NCBI GenBank assembly: GCA_027488905.1
Contig: JAIYAT010000014.1
Location: 55,756-119,755 of the forward strand
DNA length: 64,000 nucleotides
Source of the DNA: Bacteroidota bacterium
GTDB taxonomy: Bacteria > Bacteroidota > Bacteroidia > UKL13-3
Reading direction: 5' to 3'
The notes below the pieces were generated by a model, which made no database searches, had not been told where the DNA came from, and was given only the letters and a program-made list of their open reading frames with translations. This document shows, in pieces, positions 27,000 through 38,600 of the stretch (position 1 is the first letter of the stretch; each line of letters opens with the position of its first letter). A program made the translations under genes and the position numbers.

Positions 27000-28964
27000 T
27001 TAGTTTAAATTATTTTCGTTTTTAATTTTTTCTATAAGGCCTGCGAAATACGCTAATTTATCGGGATAAAGCAACCCTAATTTTTCATACATATTTATTG
27101 CCTTCTTGTGTAAGCCTTGACGCAAATAAATTGCGGCCAAAGTCTCACTTACCAACTCCTCATCACTTTCTACACTCTGCTTTGCCATGTTCACTGGGTT
27201 ATAAAACTCGCTCTTTGGCCTTGCTATAGTTGGATTCTCGCGAATAAACTTTTCCAAAATAGATTCCACACTTTTCACCTCTCGCTTAGGTTTAAATTCA
27301 GGTTTCTCTTCAACAATTGGCGAAATTTCTTTAACCTCAGCTACTTTAGCTAATGATTCAACTTCAAAAGGAACAAATTTCGGAATATGAATTTCAGTTT
27401 CTTGAGCTTTTTTCTGTTTTTGAGGTACCTGTACTTCAACTTTTGGCGAAGTTACGATAGGCTCTATCTTGGGCAAAGCTACCTCAATTGGCGCATAAAC
27501 CGGCTTTTCTATTTCTGGAAAATAAGTAGAGAATTGCTGATCAAAAAGGTGACCATCAAACTTGACGCTTTTGTAGACCTGAGCCAGAAAAATATCAATT
27601 TCGTATGATGCTAAACTTGCTAATAAATCTGTTTCAGCGATTTCTTCTTTCACATTTTCTGAAACTACTTCTATTTCCTGTTTCGCAACTTCTTGCTTTC
27701 CAAAATCAAAAATAAACTCAAATTCAGGTAACGCTTTCTTCTCTACAACAGGTGAAATTGTTTCAGACTCTGTAATTTCCTTAACCTTTGGCAAATGGGA
27801 GTTGATTTCATTTACTAGCGCATTATTGGATTGTTCTGAAAATGCTTGTGTGAAATTCTCAACAAAATTTACATCCTCCTCAATTTTCACTGCTTCCTTT
27901 TTAAGCAGCCAATTTAAAAAGTCATTGTCTGAAGCTTCAGTTTTTCCATCAAAATCCTTTATAACTGAGGAAGGAACAATCACATCTGGCTCAATGCTAG
28001 GCGCAGAAAAATGAACAATTTCTGGGATTTCAATTGTTGCAATTGGATTTGTAACTATTTCAGGTTCTGCAATAGTTGTTGTTTCAACTTGAGTTGTTTC
28101 ATTTTCTAAAATAGGGGCTGGTGTTACTGTTTCTGCCTTGGCTTCAACAGGTTTTATTTCTTCTACAGTCGGCTCAGGAGTTTCTACATATAATGGTTTA
28201 GAAGGCTGCCAATTGCCTATAGTATTTAAACTGCTGATATCGAACTCATTTAAAACTTCTTCTTCCTTTTTAGTCTGAATCAAAGAACTTGATGGAGGAA
28301 GTTTATTTTCTTTAGCAGGTTTTTTAGGAATGAACTTAACAAATTTTCCTGTAGGCTTTACCAGTTGTTCTTCTTCAGTAATTTCAGTGCTCCTTGGTTT
28401 AGCAAAAATAGGAGGAATTTCCTCTTCATCTGGCATCTCAAAGCGCTCAACCTTAGAAACTATTGGTTCAACTGCTTTAACAACTGGATTAGTTTCAGTT
28501 TCTATTTTGAACACATCCGCTTCATTAGGTGTTTGGTTCAAAGCAACTGATGGAATATTCTCTATGCGTTCAACTGTAGGTGTAGGTGCAATTCTTTCTT
28601 CAATATTGGTTTCGGTTTGAACCAATTTCTCCTCTGTAATATCGTTATTCCGAGAAATTTCTAACTCTTCAACTACTTGTTCTCCGAATACCAAAGAATC
28701 AGTATTTAAAGGTAAATCATGCACCAAATTATACAATACCGTGCGATTACCTGTTTGAAGTGCCGCTTGTTTTAAAGCACTATCATATTCATAATGACTG
28801 CTCTTATATAAAGATTTAACCAACAAGTTTCTAGCCACAGAAAAGTAAGGGTAGGTTTGAACCAAGTCCCTTAGCTTCTCAATTTCTATCTCGCCAATAT
28901 TATTGGGATTTTTTACTAATGCTGTAAAATCGTATTTATTCAAAGCTTTTGAATTGTTAGGCAA
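27000..28964 (-). CDS. Large acidic protein with TPR-like C-terminus
   Basis: The 654-residue protein has a short folded N-terminus (about 1-80, Y-D-F-T-A-L-V-K-N-P followed by a helical stretch), a long low-complexity central part (about 90-570) dominated by Glu, Val, Pro, Thr and Lys and probably disordered, and a C-terminal helical repeat (about 600-650, E-T-L-A-A-I-Y-L-R-Q-G-L-H-K-K-A-I-N-M-Y-E-K-L) that looks like one TPR unit. No signal peptide is visible, so it should be cytoplasmic. Its fixed place between lptE and secG hints at a role near protein or lipopolysaccharide export, but no function is known to me. Confidence 0.7.
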   Translation of the reverse strand: MPNNSKALNKYDFTALVKNPNNIGEIEIEKLRDLVQTYPYFSVARNLLVKSLYKSSHYEYDSALKQAALQTGNRTVLYNLVHDLPLNTDSLVFGEQVVEELEISRNNDITEEKLVQTETNIEERIAPTPTVERIENIPSVALNQTPNEADVFKIETETNPVVKAVEPIVSKVERFEMPDEEEIPPIFAKPRSTEITEEEQLVKPTGKFVKFIPKKPAKENKLPPSSSLIQTKKEEEVLNEFDISSLNTIGNWQPSKPLYVETPEPTVEEIKPVEAKAETVTPAPILENETTQVETTTIAEPEIVTNPIATIEIPEIVHFSAPSIEPDVIVPSSVIKDFDGKTEASDNDFLNWLLKKEAVKIEEDVNFVENFTQAFSEQSNNALVNEINSHLPKVKEITESETISPVVEKKALPEFEFIFDFGKQEVAKQEIEVVSENVKEEIAETDLLASLASYEIDIFLAQVYKSVKFDGHLFDQQFSTYFPEIEKPVYAPIEVALPKIEPIVTSPKVEVQVPQKQKKAQETEIHIPKFVPFEVESLAKVAEVKEISPIVEEKPEFKPKREVKSVESILEKFIRENPTIARPKSEFYNPVNMAKQSVESDEELVSETLAAIYLRQGLHKKAINMYEKLGLLYPDKLAYFAGLIEKIKNENNLN

Positions 28965-28993
28965 TATAAAAAAAATGCCTCATAGGCGCAATT

Positions 28994-29518
28994 TTACCAA
29001 TTAATAAAAGCTTTATTGAAAATATCTTGAACCAAACCTTCTGAGATTCTAGTAATAAAACCGCTTTCTGCACTGGCAAAATCTTGTTGTGCATCAAAAT
29101 CAACGAAGTTGGAAAACGATTGGGTAAAACTCTTATCTGGCTCTATTAAATTTTCGCAGGTGATTTCTACTACAACGGTTAACCTATTAATTGCATTGGT
29201 TTGAGAACCAGTTATAGCAGCAGGTGCAGTGGTATAGCTAGTTATTTTACCTGTAAAATGCATATCGCCCGTTGCTGTTGTTAGCTTTAAAGGGGTTTCA
29301 TTGATAAACTTAGTTTTTATGCGCTCTGTAAGCACCTGACTTAAAGTTGGAGCAACAATGCTAGCATTATTTACAATATATCCTACACTAAAAGTTTTGG
29401 CATCTGGATGAATGGATGCACCATTTTGTGTGTATACACCACATCCACTTACTAAAAAGAAGCTCCCTAAAAAGAATAAAAACACCTGTAGCTTTTGCAC
29501 TACAATAAATTTATGCAT
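28994..29518 (-). CDS. lptE: LptE-like outer-membrane lipoprotein
   Basis: The product from the ATG at 29518 is 174 residues with a lipoprotein signal (F-F-L-V-S-G-C, cysteine about residue 26) and the LptE-like body that begins [21 protein letters not shown]. LptE forms a plug complex with LptD that inserts lipopolysaccharide into the outer leaflet. An ATG at 29557 is in frame but would lie inside gltA and spoil the signal peptide, so I reject it. The chosen start overlaps gltA by 8 nt. LptD is not in this window. Confidence 0.82.
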   Translation of the reverse strand: MHKFIVVQKLQVFLFFLGSFFLVSGCGVYTQNGASIHPDAKTFSVGYIVNNASIVAPTLSQVLTERIKTKFINETPLKLTTATGDMHFTGKITSYTTAPAAITGSQTNAINRLTVVVEITCENLIEPDKSFTQSFSNFVDFDAQQDFASAESGFITRISEGLVQDIFNKAFINW

Positions 29519-30827
29519 TTCCTTTTCTAGCCGCAACTGTTTTTTGCAACCACTCAAAAGTTACTGATTTTGGTCTTTCAATTGGTAAGCCCAAGGCTCT
29601 ATCCCATAATAATGAAGCCATTACACCTAATGCTCTTGATACACCAAACAAAACAGTATAGAAATCATATTCATTGAAACCATAATGTAGTAAAAGTGCA
29701 CCTGAGTGGGCATCTACATTTGGCCAAGGATTTTTGATTTTACCAGTTGATTCCAAAATTGGAGGCGCAACTTCATAAATGTTCCAAACGATATTTACAA
29801 GTTCGTCATCAGGCATGTAAGTCTTTGCAAATTCTTGTTGTGCCACAAATCTAGGATCTGTTTTACGAAGCACGGCATGACCGTAACCTGGAACAACTTT
29901 GCCGTCCTTCAAGGTTTTATTAATATAATCTGCAATATCTTCCTTGCTTGGATTTTTGCCAATGTTTTCTTGCAATTCAAAAATCCATCTAACTACCTCC
30001 TGATTTGCCAAACCATGCAATGGACCTGCTAAGCCATTCATAGCAGCAGAAAAAGCAAGATATGGATCACTTAAGGCTGAACCAACTAAATGTGTAGTGT
30101 GGGCTGATACGTTTCCACCTTCATGATCTGCATGAATGGTTAAATATAAGCGCATTAACTTATAAAATTCATTCTGATCATATCCTAACATGTGGGCAAA
30201 ATTTGCAGCCCAATCCAATTTTGGATCTGAAGCAATATGCTCATTGTTCTTATAAGTTCTTCTATAAATATAAGCAGCTACGATTGGAAGTCTAGCCAAT
30301 AAATTACAAACATCTTCGTAGGTTGGATCCCAATAATCCTTCTTGTTAATACCATCTCTATAAGCCTTAGCAAAATGAGAATCTGTTTGCATTGCCATGA
30401 TACCAATGCTAAACTGTGTCATTGGATGGGTTGTAATTGGTAATGCATCAATAGTTGCAAAAACGTGAGCTGGAACTTCTTCACGAGATTTCCAATCGGC
30501 CTGAATGGCTAGCACATCCTCATAGGTTGGTAGTTCACCTAAAACCATTAGGTAGAATAAACCTTCTGGAAGTGGTTCTGTACCTCCTGGAACTTTTGGC
30601 AATTTAGCACGTAACTCAGGAATTGTATAACCTCTAAAACGAATTCCTTCGTTTGCATCAAGTAAAGAAGTTTCTGTTAGTAATCCAATTATGCCTTTCA
30701 TACCAGCATAAACATCTTCTACAGTAAAGACTCCTAATGCAAAATCTGCATGCTCCTTTACAAATGACTTAATTTCTCCTGAAAGCGGTTGCGCTTTATC
30801 GTTAAACTTTTGCTTAAATTGACTCAT
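29511..30827 (-). CDS. gltA: Citrate synthase, eukaryote-like type
   Basis: The 438-residue enzyme condenses oxaloacetate and acetyl-CoA in the TCA cycle. It has the active-site histidines in the contexts [13 protein letters not shown] and [14 protein letters not shown], and the catalytic aspartate in [10 protein letters not shown]. The sequence around [12 protein letters not shown] and the length follow the mitochondrial type rather than the hexameric NADH-inhibited type of proteobacteria. This form is common in Bacteroidota. It is the first gene of the leftward cluster gltA-lptE-TPR-secG. Confidence 0.94.
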   Translation of the reverse strand: MSQFKQKFNDKAQPLSGEIKSFVKEHADFALGVFTVEDVYAGMKGIIGLLTETSLLDANEGIRFRGYTIPELRAKLPKVPGGTEPLPEGLFYLMVLGELPTYEDVLAIQADWKSREEVPAHVFATIDALPITTHPMTQFSIGIMAMQTDSHFAKAYRDGINKKDYWDPTYEDVCNLLARLPIVAAYIYRRTYKNNEHIASDPKLDWAANFAHMLGYDQNEFYKLMRLYLTIHADHEGGNVSAHTTHLVGSALSDPYLAFSAAMNGLAGPLHGLANQEVVRWIFELQENIGKNPSKEDIADYINKTLKDGKVVPGYGHAVLRKTDPRFVAQQEFAKTYMPDDELVNIVWNIYEVAPPILESTGKIKNPWPNVDAHSGALLLHYGFNEYDFYTVLFGVSRALGVMASLLWDRALGLPIERPKSVTFEWLQKTVAARKGNA

Positions 30828-31033
30828 TACAAATCTCTAAATTATGATGTATTACTAAATAACCGCGCTAAAATACTATTTGTTTTTAGACATATACAAA
30901 TTGTTAGGTTTTTTTCTCATGGGTATTTATAAAATAATCAGGATGTGCTTATCAGTTTTCAGATTTTTTACACCAATTGTCTGCCCTAACTCAAATTTTA
31001 TTTACTTGCGAGTTGTTAGAATTCGAAACTGCT

Positions 31034-33352
31034 ATGTTAAAACTAAAACTACCATTTCTGATTTTTGTATTGATGATTAGCCAATTAACATTGGCCCAAC
31101 AACTTAAAATCAAAGGCCTCATTCAAGATGAAAGCACCTTGAAGCCTCTTTCAGACGTAAGTGTACGCCTCAATGGGAAGGAAGTTGCAAAATCGGACAG
31201 CCTAGGCTTTTTTAGCATTAACAGTAAACCTGGTAAACAATTAGTAATTTTTAGCAGAGTTGGCTATAAAAACGAAGAAATATCTTTTGAGGAACAACTT
31301 GAAGGCACCCGAGAATTCACCATATTTTTAGTTCCATTTGTGAACCAACTCAATCAAGTTGTAATCGCAGCTTCAAAAAATGCTAAAGAAATTGCAAGAG
31401 AAGTGAGTAGTGTAAATGTTATTCAACCCTATTTGATAAGCAATACCAATGCTACAGATTTATCAGAAGTGCTAAATAAAATTCCAGGGATTAATGTAGT
31501 AGACGGTCAACCCACCATCAGAGGTGGGGTTGGATTTTCATATAACACGGGTAGCAGAGTTGCAATTCTTTTGGATGATATGCCTTTGCTAGGGGCCGAC
31601 TTGGGCGATGTTCGTTGGAATTTCTTGCCTATTGAATCTGCCGCCCAAGTAGAGGTTATCAAAGGTTCGGCCTCCGTTCTATATGGTTCTTCGGCCCTTA
31701 ATGGAACTGTTAATGTTAGAACAGGCTGGGCAGGAGCTAAACCTGAAACCAAAATTACCTTTTATTCTGGCATCAATTCTAACCCTCAAAGAAAAGAAAC
31801 CATTTGGTGGGGACCTTCTGAACGCCCTTTTAGCAATGGCATGTTTTTTAGCCACAAACAAAAATTTGGAAAGTTTGATTTGGTTTGGTCTGGGCAAGCC
31901 CAATCCGTTCGAAGCCATTTACAAGGCGCAGACAATCAAAGGGCAAGAACCTATATTAAAACCAGATATAATGTAAGCAAAAATTTCTCTTATGGTGTAA
32001 ATTTCAATGGCATGTACGAGCGCAGTGGAAGATTCTTTTTATGGAAAGATGCCGACTCTGGCGCGCTAAGGCCCCTCAATGATTATGTGGTAGACGACTT
32101 ATACCGAATCATTTCGATAGACCCACATGCAGAATGGAAACACGGAAAAAGTACTCACCAATTCAAAGCAAGACTTTATCAAATTCATCGCTTTGTAGAT
32201 ACCAGCTTGCCTAATAAAGGCAATGAAAATGATGCAATCGCAAATCTATATGCCTTTGATTACAACTTTCAAAGGAAGTTAGGTAAGTACTTTTATGCAA
32301 CTGCTGGAACTTACATCACTGCACTTTGGGCGGTTGGTAATGTATATAAAGGAACTTTCGCAGGATTTAGCCGAGCAGCATTCTCTCAAATCGAATACCG
32401 CCATAAGCGCTGGAGCGCAGTGGTAGGCGGAAGATATGAAATCAATGGTTTGTCTGATTTTGAAGAACCAACGGGGTTGTTAAAGCGGTTTGGTCTGAAT
32501 TATCAAGCTGGAGAAAAAACTTTCTTTAGGGCCAATTATTCAGAAGGTTACAGATTCCCTACCATAGGCGAAAAGTTTGTAGAGGATAGAGCTGCTGGCG
32601 TTAGAATTTTTCCAAACCAAAACCTGGTTTCAGAAAAAGGTTGGACAGCAGAAGTGGGCATGCAACAAGGCTTTAAAATTGGAAACTTTAATGGGGCCTT
32701 AGATTTTGCCTTCTTTAACCAAGAATATGATAGCATGATTGAATTTCAATTTGGACAATGGATTCCTTCTTCTACTGGGTTGCCTATAGAAGAACGAATT
32801 GGGTTCAAGGCCAATAATATTGGACAAACACGTATTGCTGGCTTTGAGGTAAGTCTTACGGGTGAAGGCAGAATTGGTAATGTTTTAATTAGAACTATTG
32901 GCGGATATACTTATTCTATGCCAGTTAATCTAAGCACAAACCCTGAAATGAAAGATTGGAACACCTACCTCGATGCCCTTGTAAATTCAGTAGAAAGACT
33001 AGACAGTGCTAAATATTATGCGCCACTCCTAGCCTACCGAAACAGAAGTACTGCCAAATGGGATATTGAAGCCAGTTATCGCATGTTAAGCTTTGGTTAT
33101 ACTTTAAATTATTATAGCATATATGAAAAGGTAGATGAATTCATTTTAGTATTTTTGCCTGGTGCTTCTGAATTCTTTGACCGCGCAGGAAAAGGCGATT
33201 TAGTTCAGAATTTTAGAATTGCATGTAATGTTAACCCCAACACCAGAGTTTCTTTTATTGTCAATAATTTTACAAACACAGAATACGCTACCAGACCCAC
33301 TAAAGTTGATCCTCCAAGAAGTTTCAATCTTCAACTTAGGGTAATGTTCTAA
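31034..33352 (+). CDS. TonB-dependent outer-membrane receptor
   Basis: From the ATG at 31034 the protein has about 772 residues with a signal peptide (MLKLKLPFLIFVLMISQLTLAQ). A carboxypeptidase-regulatory-like domain follows (about 25-105, G-L-I-Q-D-E-S-T-L-K-P-L-S-D-V-S-V-R-L), then the plug domain (about 120-235, with V-D-G-Q-P-T-I-R-G-G-V-G-F and V-E-V-I-K-G-S-A-S-V-L-Y-G), then the beta-barrel. An in-frame ATG at 30977 would add 19 non-hydrophobic residues before the signal. No SusD gene is adjacent; an MFS gene follows after 10 nt. The substrate is unknown; a metal chelate is possible. Confidence 0.9.
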   Translation: MLKLKLPFLIFVLMISQLTLAQQLKIKGLIQDESTLKPLSDVSVRLNGKEVAKSDSLGFFSINSKPGKQLVIFSRVGYKNEEISFEEQLEGTREFTIFLVPFVNQLNQVVIAASKNAKEIAREVSSVNVIQPYLISNTNATDLSEVLNKIPGINVVDGQPTIRGGVGFSYNTGSRVAILLDDMPLLGADLGDVRWNFLPIESAAQVEVIKGSASVLYGSSALNGTVNVRTGWAGAKPETKITFYSGINSNPQRKETIWWGPSERPFSNGMFFSHKQKFGKFDLVWSGQAQSVRSHLQGADNQRARTYIKTRYNVSKNFSYGVNFNGMYERSGRFFLWKDADSGALRPLNDYVVDDLYRIISIDPHAEWKHGKSTHQFKARLYQIHRFVDTSLPNKGNENDAIANLYAFDYNFQRKLGKYFYATAGTYITALWAVGNVYKGTFAGFSRAAFSQIEYRHKRWSAVVGGRYEINGLSDFEEPTGLLKRFGLNYQAGEKTFFRANYSEGYRFPTIGEKFVEDRAAGVRIFPNQNLVSEKGWTAEVGMQQGFKIGNFNGALDFAFFNQEYDSMIEFQFGQWIPSSTGLPIEERIGFKANNIGQTRIAGFEVSLTGEGRIGNVLIRTIGGYTYSMPVNLSTNPEMKDWNTYLDALVNSVERLDSAKYYAPLLAYRNRSTAKWDIEASYRMLSFGYTLNYYSIYEKVDEFILVFLPGASEFFDRAGKGDLVQNFRIACNVNPNTRVSFIVNNFTNTEYATRPTKVDPPRSFNLQLRVMF

Positions 33353-33362
33353 CCTATAAAAA

Positions 33363-34544
33363 ATGAAAAACAAACCACTCTTCGTTCTTTTTATAACTAT
33401 TTTTATTGATTTATTAGGCTTTGGAATTGTCATTCCAATTTTGCCTGTTTTCTCAAAAGAACTGCATGCAACAGCCTTAGAAATTGGTCTAATTGCCGGA
33501 CTTTATTCTTTAATGAATTTCTTCTTTGCTCCTGTTTGGGGAACTTTAAGCGATAAAATTGGCAGACGACCTGTCATGCTCATCAGCATTACCATTACTA
33601 CCCTCGCCTATTTGTTTTTTGCCTTTACCAGCAACCTAGCCATGTTGGTTATCGCTCGCATTTTTGCGGGAGTTGGCTCGGCAAACATTAGTGCCGCACA
33701 AGCCTATATTTCTGATATTACTGAACCTAAAGACAGAGCTAAAAATATGGGCTTGTTAGGTGCTGCCTTTGGCTTAGGATTCATCTTTGGACCGCCAGCC
33801 GGTGGTTACTTAAAAGCGTTAAGTGGCAATGGCAGCGTAGCATTAGTTGGTTATTTTTCTGCTGCGCTTTGTGCTATTAATCTAATCATGGCCTACTTCA
33901 TGTTGCCAGAATCCTTAAAAGTAAAACAACCCGAAAAATCATTTAGGTTCAAACCGATAACTGATGTTTTTACTGCACTAAAACAACCTGTGCTTAGCGA
34001 GTTATTTACGTTAAATTTTATTTATATTTCTGCCTTTGCCATGATGCAAATTACTGCAGCCTTACTTTGGATTGACCGCTATGCCCTAAATGAAAAAGAA
34101 GTTGGTTTTGTGTTTATGTTCATCGGACTCGTATCAGCAATTTTGCAAGGTGGTTTTGTAGGAAAACTTAATAAAGCCTTCGGCGAGTCCCAATTGCTAC
34201 TCATGGGTTGTATATTTATGATTGTTGGCTTACTCATCATTCCATATGTGCCGCAAGACCAATTTTGGCTAATGTTGGTGAGCATGGCTTTTATTTCTTT
34301 TGCCAATGCATGTATCACTCCTGCAATTATTTCTCTCATTACATTCTCAGCTCCAAAAGAAGAACAAGGTCAGGCCTTAGGAATGAACCAAAGCTTTGGC
34401 TCCCTATCTAGAGTGGCTGGTCCGGCTTTTGGTGGACTTTTATACCAGATGCATTATTCGCTTCCTTATATTTGCGGCGCATCTTTAATGTTGGTTTGTG
34501 TTTGGCTTTCAAGAAAAGTTTCAAAACAAAAACCTACCCTTTGA
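33363..34544 (+). CDS. Major facilitator transporter, TetA-like
   Basis: The 393-residue protein has twelve membrane segments and the MFS loop motif G-T-L-S-D-K-I-G-R-R-P-V between segments 2 and 3 (about 59-70). The start LFITIFIDLLGFGIVIPILP resembles the drug/H+ antiporters of the TCR/TetA branch. It sits 10 nt after the TonB receptor gene and 26 nt before the RND adaptor gene, so the receptor, this transporter and the RND operon may be read together. Drug specificity cannot be assigned. Confidence 0.85.
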   Translation: MKNKPLFVLFITIFIDLLGFGIVIPILPVFSKELHATALEIGLIAGLYSLMNFFFAPVWGTLSDKIGRRPVMLISITITTLAYLFFAFTSNLAMLVIARIFAGVGSANISAAQAYISDITEPKDRAKNMGLLGAAFGLGFIFGPPAGGYLKALSGNGSVALVGYFSAALCAINLIMAYFMLPESLKVKQPEKSFRFKPITDVFTALKQPVLSELFTLNFIYISAFAMMQITAALLWIDRYALNEKEVGFVFMFIGLVSAILQGGFVGKLNKAFGESQLLLMGCIFMIVGLLIIPYVPQDQFWLMLVSMAFISFANACITPAIISLITFSAPKEEQGQALGMNQSFGSLSRVAGPAFGGLLYQMHYSLPYICGASLMLVCVWLSRKVSKQKPTL

Positions 34545-34570
34545 TATTAAAATAATATAAAAACTTATTC

Positions 34571-35626
34571 ATGAAAGTACTTAGAACCCTTCTTATTGTA
34601 TTAGGTATATTGGCAGTAATACTCCTCCCCAAGTTTTTTTGTGGTGAACCAAAAGCTGGAGATGCACAAAAAATGGGGCCAAAAGGTCCTATAAACGTGG
34701 GTGTATTTGAAGTAGGTGGAGAGGCGCTCTTTCAAGATTATCAATTGAGCGGATCTTTATTGGCCAACGAACAAATTGATTTAAAGGCCGAAACACAAGG
34801 GTTGATCCAAAAAATTTATTTTACCGAAGGCGGTAAGGTTTCCAATGGTCAACTTTTACTTAAACTCAACGATACCGACTTTAAAACCCAATTGGCAAAA
34901 GCGCTTGCAAACAAAAGATTGCTTGAAGACAATGCAAAACGAAACGAAATTCTACTAAAAAAAGAAGCGATTGCCCAAGCCGATTATGATTTAGCGTTAA
35001 CAGAACTAAGCTCCATTGAGGCTGATGTGGCTTATTTGCAAGAACAGATTAGAAAAACAGAATTAAAAGCCCCATTCAGCGGAACCATCGGGTTAAGACA
35101 AGTAAGTCAAGGTGCTTATATTACGCCTACCACTGCCATAGCAACCTTGCAAGATGCAGCAAAAATTAAAGTAGAATTCTCTGTTCCCGAGAAATATTCT
35201 AGTAAAATAAAGGTGGGTGACCAAATTCAATTTACGGTAAACAATAGCACTAAAACCTACAGCGCTAAAGTATATGCAAGGGATGCAGCTTTATCGGCTC
35301 AAACCAGAGCCATTGGCATGCGGGCCATTTGTGAGAATACAAATGGAGAGTTAATTCCAGGTTTGTTTGCAAACATTAAGCTAAACTTTCCTTCTCAAAA
35401 AAATGCTCATTTAATTCCTACCCAAGCTGTGATTCCTATTTTAAAGGGTCAAAAAGTATTTGTGGTTAGAGGAGATTCTGCCGTTGAGGTAAAGGTAAAT
35501 ACTGGATTTAGGTCGGAAGACAAAATTGAAATTACAGAAGGTTTGCAAACTGGAGACCAAGTAATTGTGGATGGTATCATGTACGTTAAAAATGGTGCTA
35601 AGATTAAAATTAACAAAAGGAAATAA
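34571..35626 (+). CDS. RND efflux periplasmic adaptor
   Basis: The 351-residue protein has an N-terminal membrane anchor (about 5-22), a lipoyl domain half (Q-I-D-L-K-A-E-T-Q-G-L-I-Q-K-I-Y near 75-90), a short helical hairpin (about 110-160), the second lipoyl half (L-K-A-P-F-S-G-T-I-G near 168-177), and beta-barrel and membrane-proximal domains. This is the AcrA/MexA layout. It is followed after 3 nt by the RND pump gene, which overlaps the TolC-type gene, giving a complete tripartite efflux operon. Confidence 0.93.
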   Translation: MKVLRTLLIVLGILAVILLPKFFCGEPKAGDAQKMGPKGPINVGVFEVGGEALFQDYQLSGSLLANEQIDLKAETQGLIQKIYFTEGGKVSNGQLLLKLNDTDFKTQLAKALANKRLLEDNAKRNEILLKKEAIAQADYDLALTELSSIEADVAYLQEQIRKTELKAPFSGTIGLRQVSQGAYITPTTAIATLQDAAKIKVEFSVPEKYSSKIKVGDQIQFTVNNSTKTYSAKVYARDAALSAQTRAIGMRAICENTNGELIPGLFANIKLNFPSQKNAHLIPTQAVIPILKGQKVFVVRGDSAVEVKVNTGFRSEDKIEITEGLQTGDQVIVDGIMYVKNGAKIKINKRK

Positions 35627-35629
35627 GGC

Positions 35630-38600
35630 ATGAGCATTGCAAGTACAAGTATTAACAGGCCAGTTTTGGCCATAGTATTGTCTATTCTCATTCTATTATT
35701 TGGAGCCATTTCATTTAATTTTCTTGGGGTTAGGGAATTTCCAAGCATAGACCCTCCTATTATTACGGTTCGAACCAATTATACCGGTGCAAACCCTGAT
35801 ATTATTGAATCCCAAATCACGGAACCCTTAGAAAAAGCGATTAACGGGATAGCAGGTATTCGTTCCATTTCTTCGAGTAGTAACCAAGGCAGTAGTATTA
35901 TTACGGTAGAGTTTACTTTAGGTTCGAACCTAGAAGAAGCTGCAAATGATGTGAGGGATAAAGTTTCGCAAAGCATCAGGCAATTGCCACAAGACATTGA
36001 TGCACCACCTGTTGTTTCTAAGGCTGATGCGAACTCAGATGCAATTGTTTCTCTTACTTTACAAAGCGATACCCGATCTAAACTAGAGTTAAATGACTAT
36101 GCCGAAAACGTAGTTATGGAGCGTTTGCAAACCATTCCGGGTGTAAGTAGTATTCAAATCTGGGGGCAAAAAAGATATGCCATGCGTCTTTGGCTCGACC
36201 CAATCAAATTGAGTGCTTATGGATTAACACCTTTAGATGTTAGAACCATATTAGAGCGCGAGAACGTAGAATTACCAGGGGGTAAATTATCTGGAGACAA
36301 TACAGAATTGAGCATTAAAACTTTAGGACGATTTTCGACCGAAGAGGAGTTTAACCAAATTATTCTAAAATCAGAAGGCGACCAAACCGTGCGCCTTGGC
36401 GATGTTGGAAAGGCAATTTTAGGCGCAGAAAACGAAGAAACCATTCTTAAATCTTCTGGCGTAACCATGATTGGGCTAGGCTTGGTGCCACAACCTGGTG
36501 CCAACTACATAGAAATTGCTGATGAATTTTATAAACGATACGATCAATTTAAAAATGAAGTTCCGGCAGATATTAAACTCGATATTGCCCTAGACAATAC
36601 AAGGTTTGTAAGAACTTCAATTACTGAAGTAACAGAAACGCTTTTGATTGCTTTTATTCTGGTGGTGTTAATCATTTTCATCTTTTTTAGGGATTGGCTT
36701 ATTGCTTTTAGACCCTTGGTCGACATTCCAGTTTCTTTAATTGGTGCATTTTTCATCATGTACCTAGCAGGATTTTCTATTAATATTTTAACACTTTTAG
36801 CCATTGTATTGGCAACAGGTTTGGTGGTGGATGATGGTATAGTGGTTACCGAAAATATCTTTAAAAAGATAGAACAAGGCATGAAACCTAGGCAAGCTGC
36901 CATTGAAGGAACCAATGAAATTTTCTTTGCTGTTATTGCTACCTCTATCACCTTAGCAGTAGTTTTCTTACCTATTATTTTTATAGAAGGATTTGTGGGC
37001 AGGTTGTTTCGAGAGTTTGGGGTGGTTGTGGCTGGGGCCGTATTAATTTCGGCCTTTGTTTCACTAACGCTTACACCCGTTTTAAATGTTTATTTGCAAA
37101 GAAAAGACAGTAAGCATACCAAATTATATACACGCACAGAACCTTATTTTCAAAAGTTAAATGATTCCTATGCAGCAAGTCTGAATAGTTTTTTTGACAA
37201 CAAATGGTTGGCTTGGTTAATGATTGGATTAAGTGTAGTAATTATCTTTTTGGTGGGAGGTGCTTTGCCTTCCGAGTTATCTCCATTAGACGACCGCGGT
37301 TGGATGCGCTTGAGTGTGACCGCTCCAGAAGGTGCTTCGTTTGAATATACAGATAGATACATGGGTCAGATTTCTAAAGTGCTTGATGATTCTGTTCCAG
37401 AAAAAAGATTAACCCTTGAAGTTACGGCTCCAGGTTTTATTGGCAGTGGTGCTGCAAATACTGGTTTTGTTAGAATTATCCTAAAAGACCAAGAAGACAG
37501 AAAGCGCTCCCAGCAGCAAATTGCCAACCAACTTGGCAAACAATTAAGTGGCATTAATGCCGTAAAAACATTTGTCATTCAAGACCAAACCATTAGTGGC
37601 AGCGGTGGCTCCCGCTCTGGTTTACCTGTTCAGTTTATCTTGCAAAACCAAGACTTCTCTAAAATTCAAAGCTACCTGCCCAAGTTTTTGGAGGAAGCCA
37701 ATAAAAGTAGCATCTTCATGGGAGTTGATGTGAACCTAAAGTTTAATCGCCCAGAATTAGAAATTCGCATTGATAGAGAAAAGGCTAGGAATCTTGGGGT
37801 TTCGGTTCAAACCATTGCCCAAACTTTACAATTAACTTATGGTGGTGTAAGGTATGGCTACTTTAACATGAACGGAAAACAATACCAAGTGATTGGCCAA
37901 GTAGACCGTGCCAACCGCGATGCGCCAGTTGATTTAAAATCTTTATATGTGCGCAACGACAAAGGTCAGTTAATTCAATTGGACAATATTGTTACTGCAG
38001 TTGAGCAAAGCAGTCCGCCACAGCTCTATCATTATAATCGTTATAAAGCCGCCACCGTTTCTGCTGGCTTAGCACCTGGCCGTACCTTAGGAGAAGGCAT
38101 AGATGAAATGAAACGCATTGGCAAAGTAGTTTTAGATGATAGCTTTACCACAGATTTAAGTGGACCTTCAAGAGATTTTTCTGAAAGTTCTTCTAATACT
38201 TTGTTTGCTTTTCTCTTGGCATTAGTACTTATCTACTTGGTATTGGCCGCGCAATTTGAAAGTTTTGTGGATCCAATTATTATTATGTTTACTGTGCCCT
38301 TGGCCTTAGCTGGTGCTTTGTTAACCTTATGGTATTTCGACCAAAGCATGAATATTTTTAGTCAGATTGGAATTATCGTCTTGCTAGGCTTGGTTACCAA
38401 AAATGGTATTTTGATTGTAGAATTTGCCAACCAAAAACGAGAACAAGGATTGCCGAAATTACAAGCCGTTAAAGAGGCAGCAGTCTCAAGGTTAAGACCT
38501 ATTATGATGACCAGTTTAGCCACCATGTTGGGCGCATTACCCATTGCTTTGGCATTAGGTGCTGGCGCAAAAAGCAGGGTGAGCATGGGAATGGTGATAA

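Noticed and set aside
26613..27008. An open frame opposite secG on the plus strand
   Set aside because: It is the reverse reading of secG; residue pattern is cysteine- and glycine-rich without any fold, and secG is unmistakable.
29519..29557. A longer start for the LptE-like protein
   Set aside because: It would lie within gltA and put 13 charged residues in front of the lipoprotein signal.
33363..34544. A tetracycline resistance determinant
   Set aside because: TetA-like MFS proteins in Bacteroidota chromosomes are common and of varied function; nothing in the context points to mobile resistance.
36544..36951. Long minus-strand open frames inside the RND pump, aconitase and PEP carboxykinase genes
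   Set aside because: All lie within clear genes on the other strand and their translations show no family pattern.
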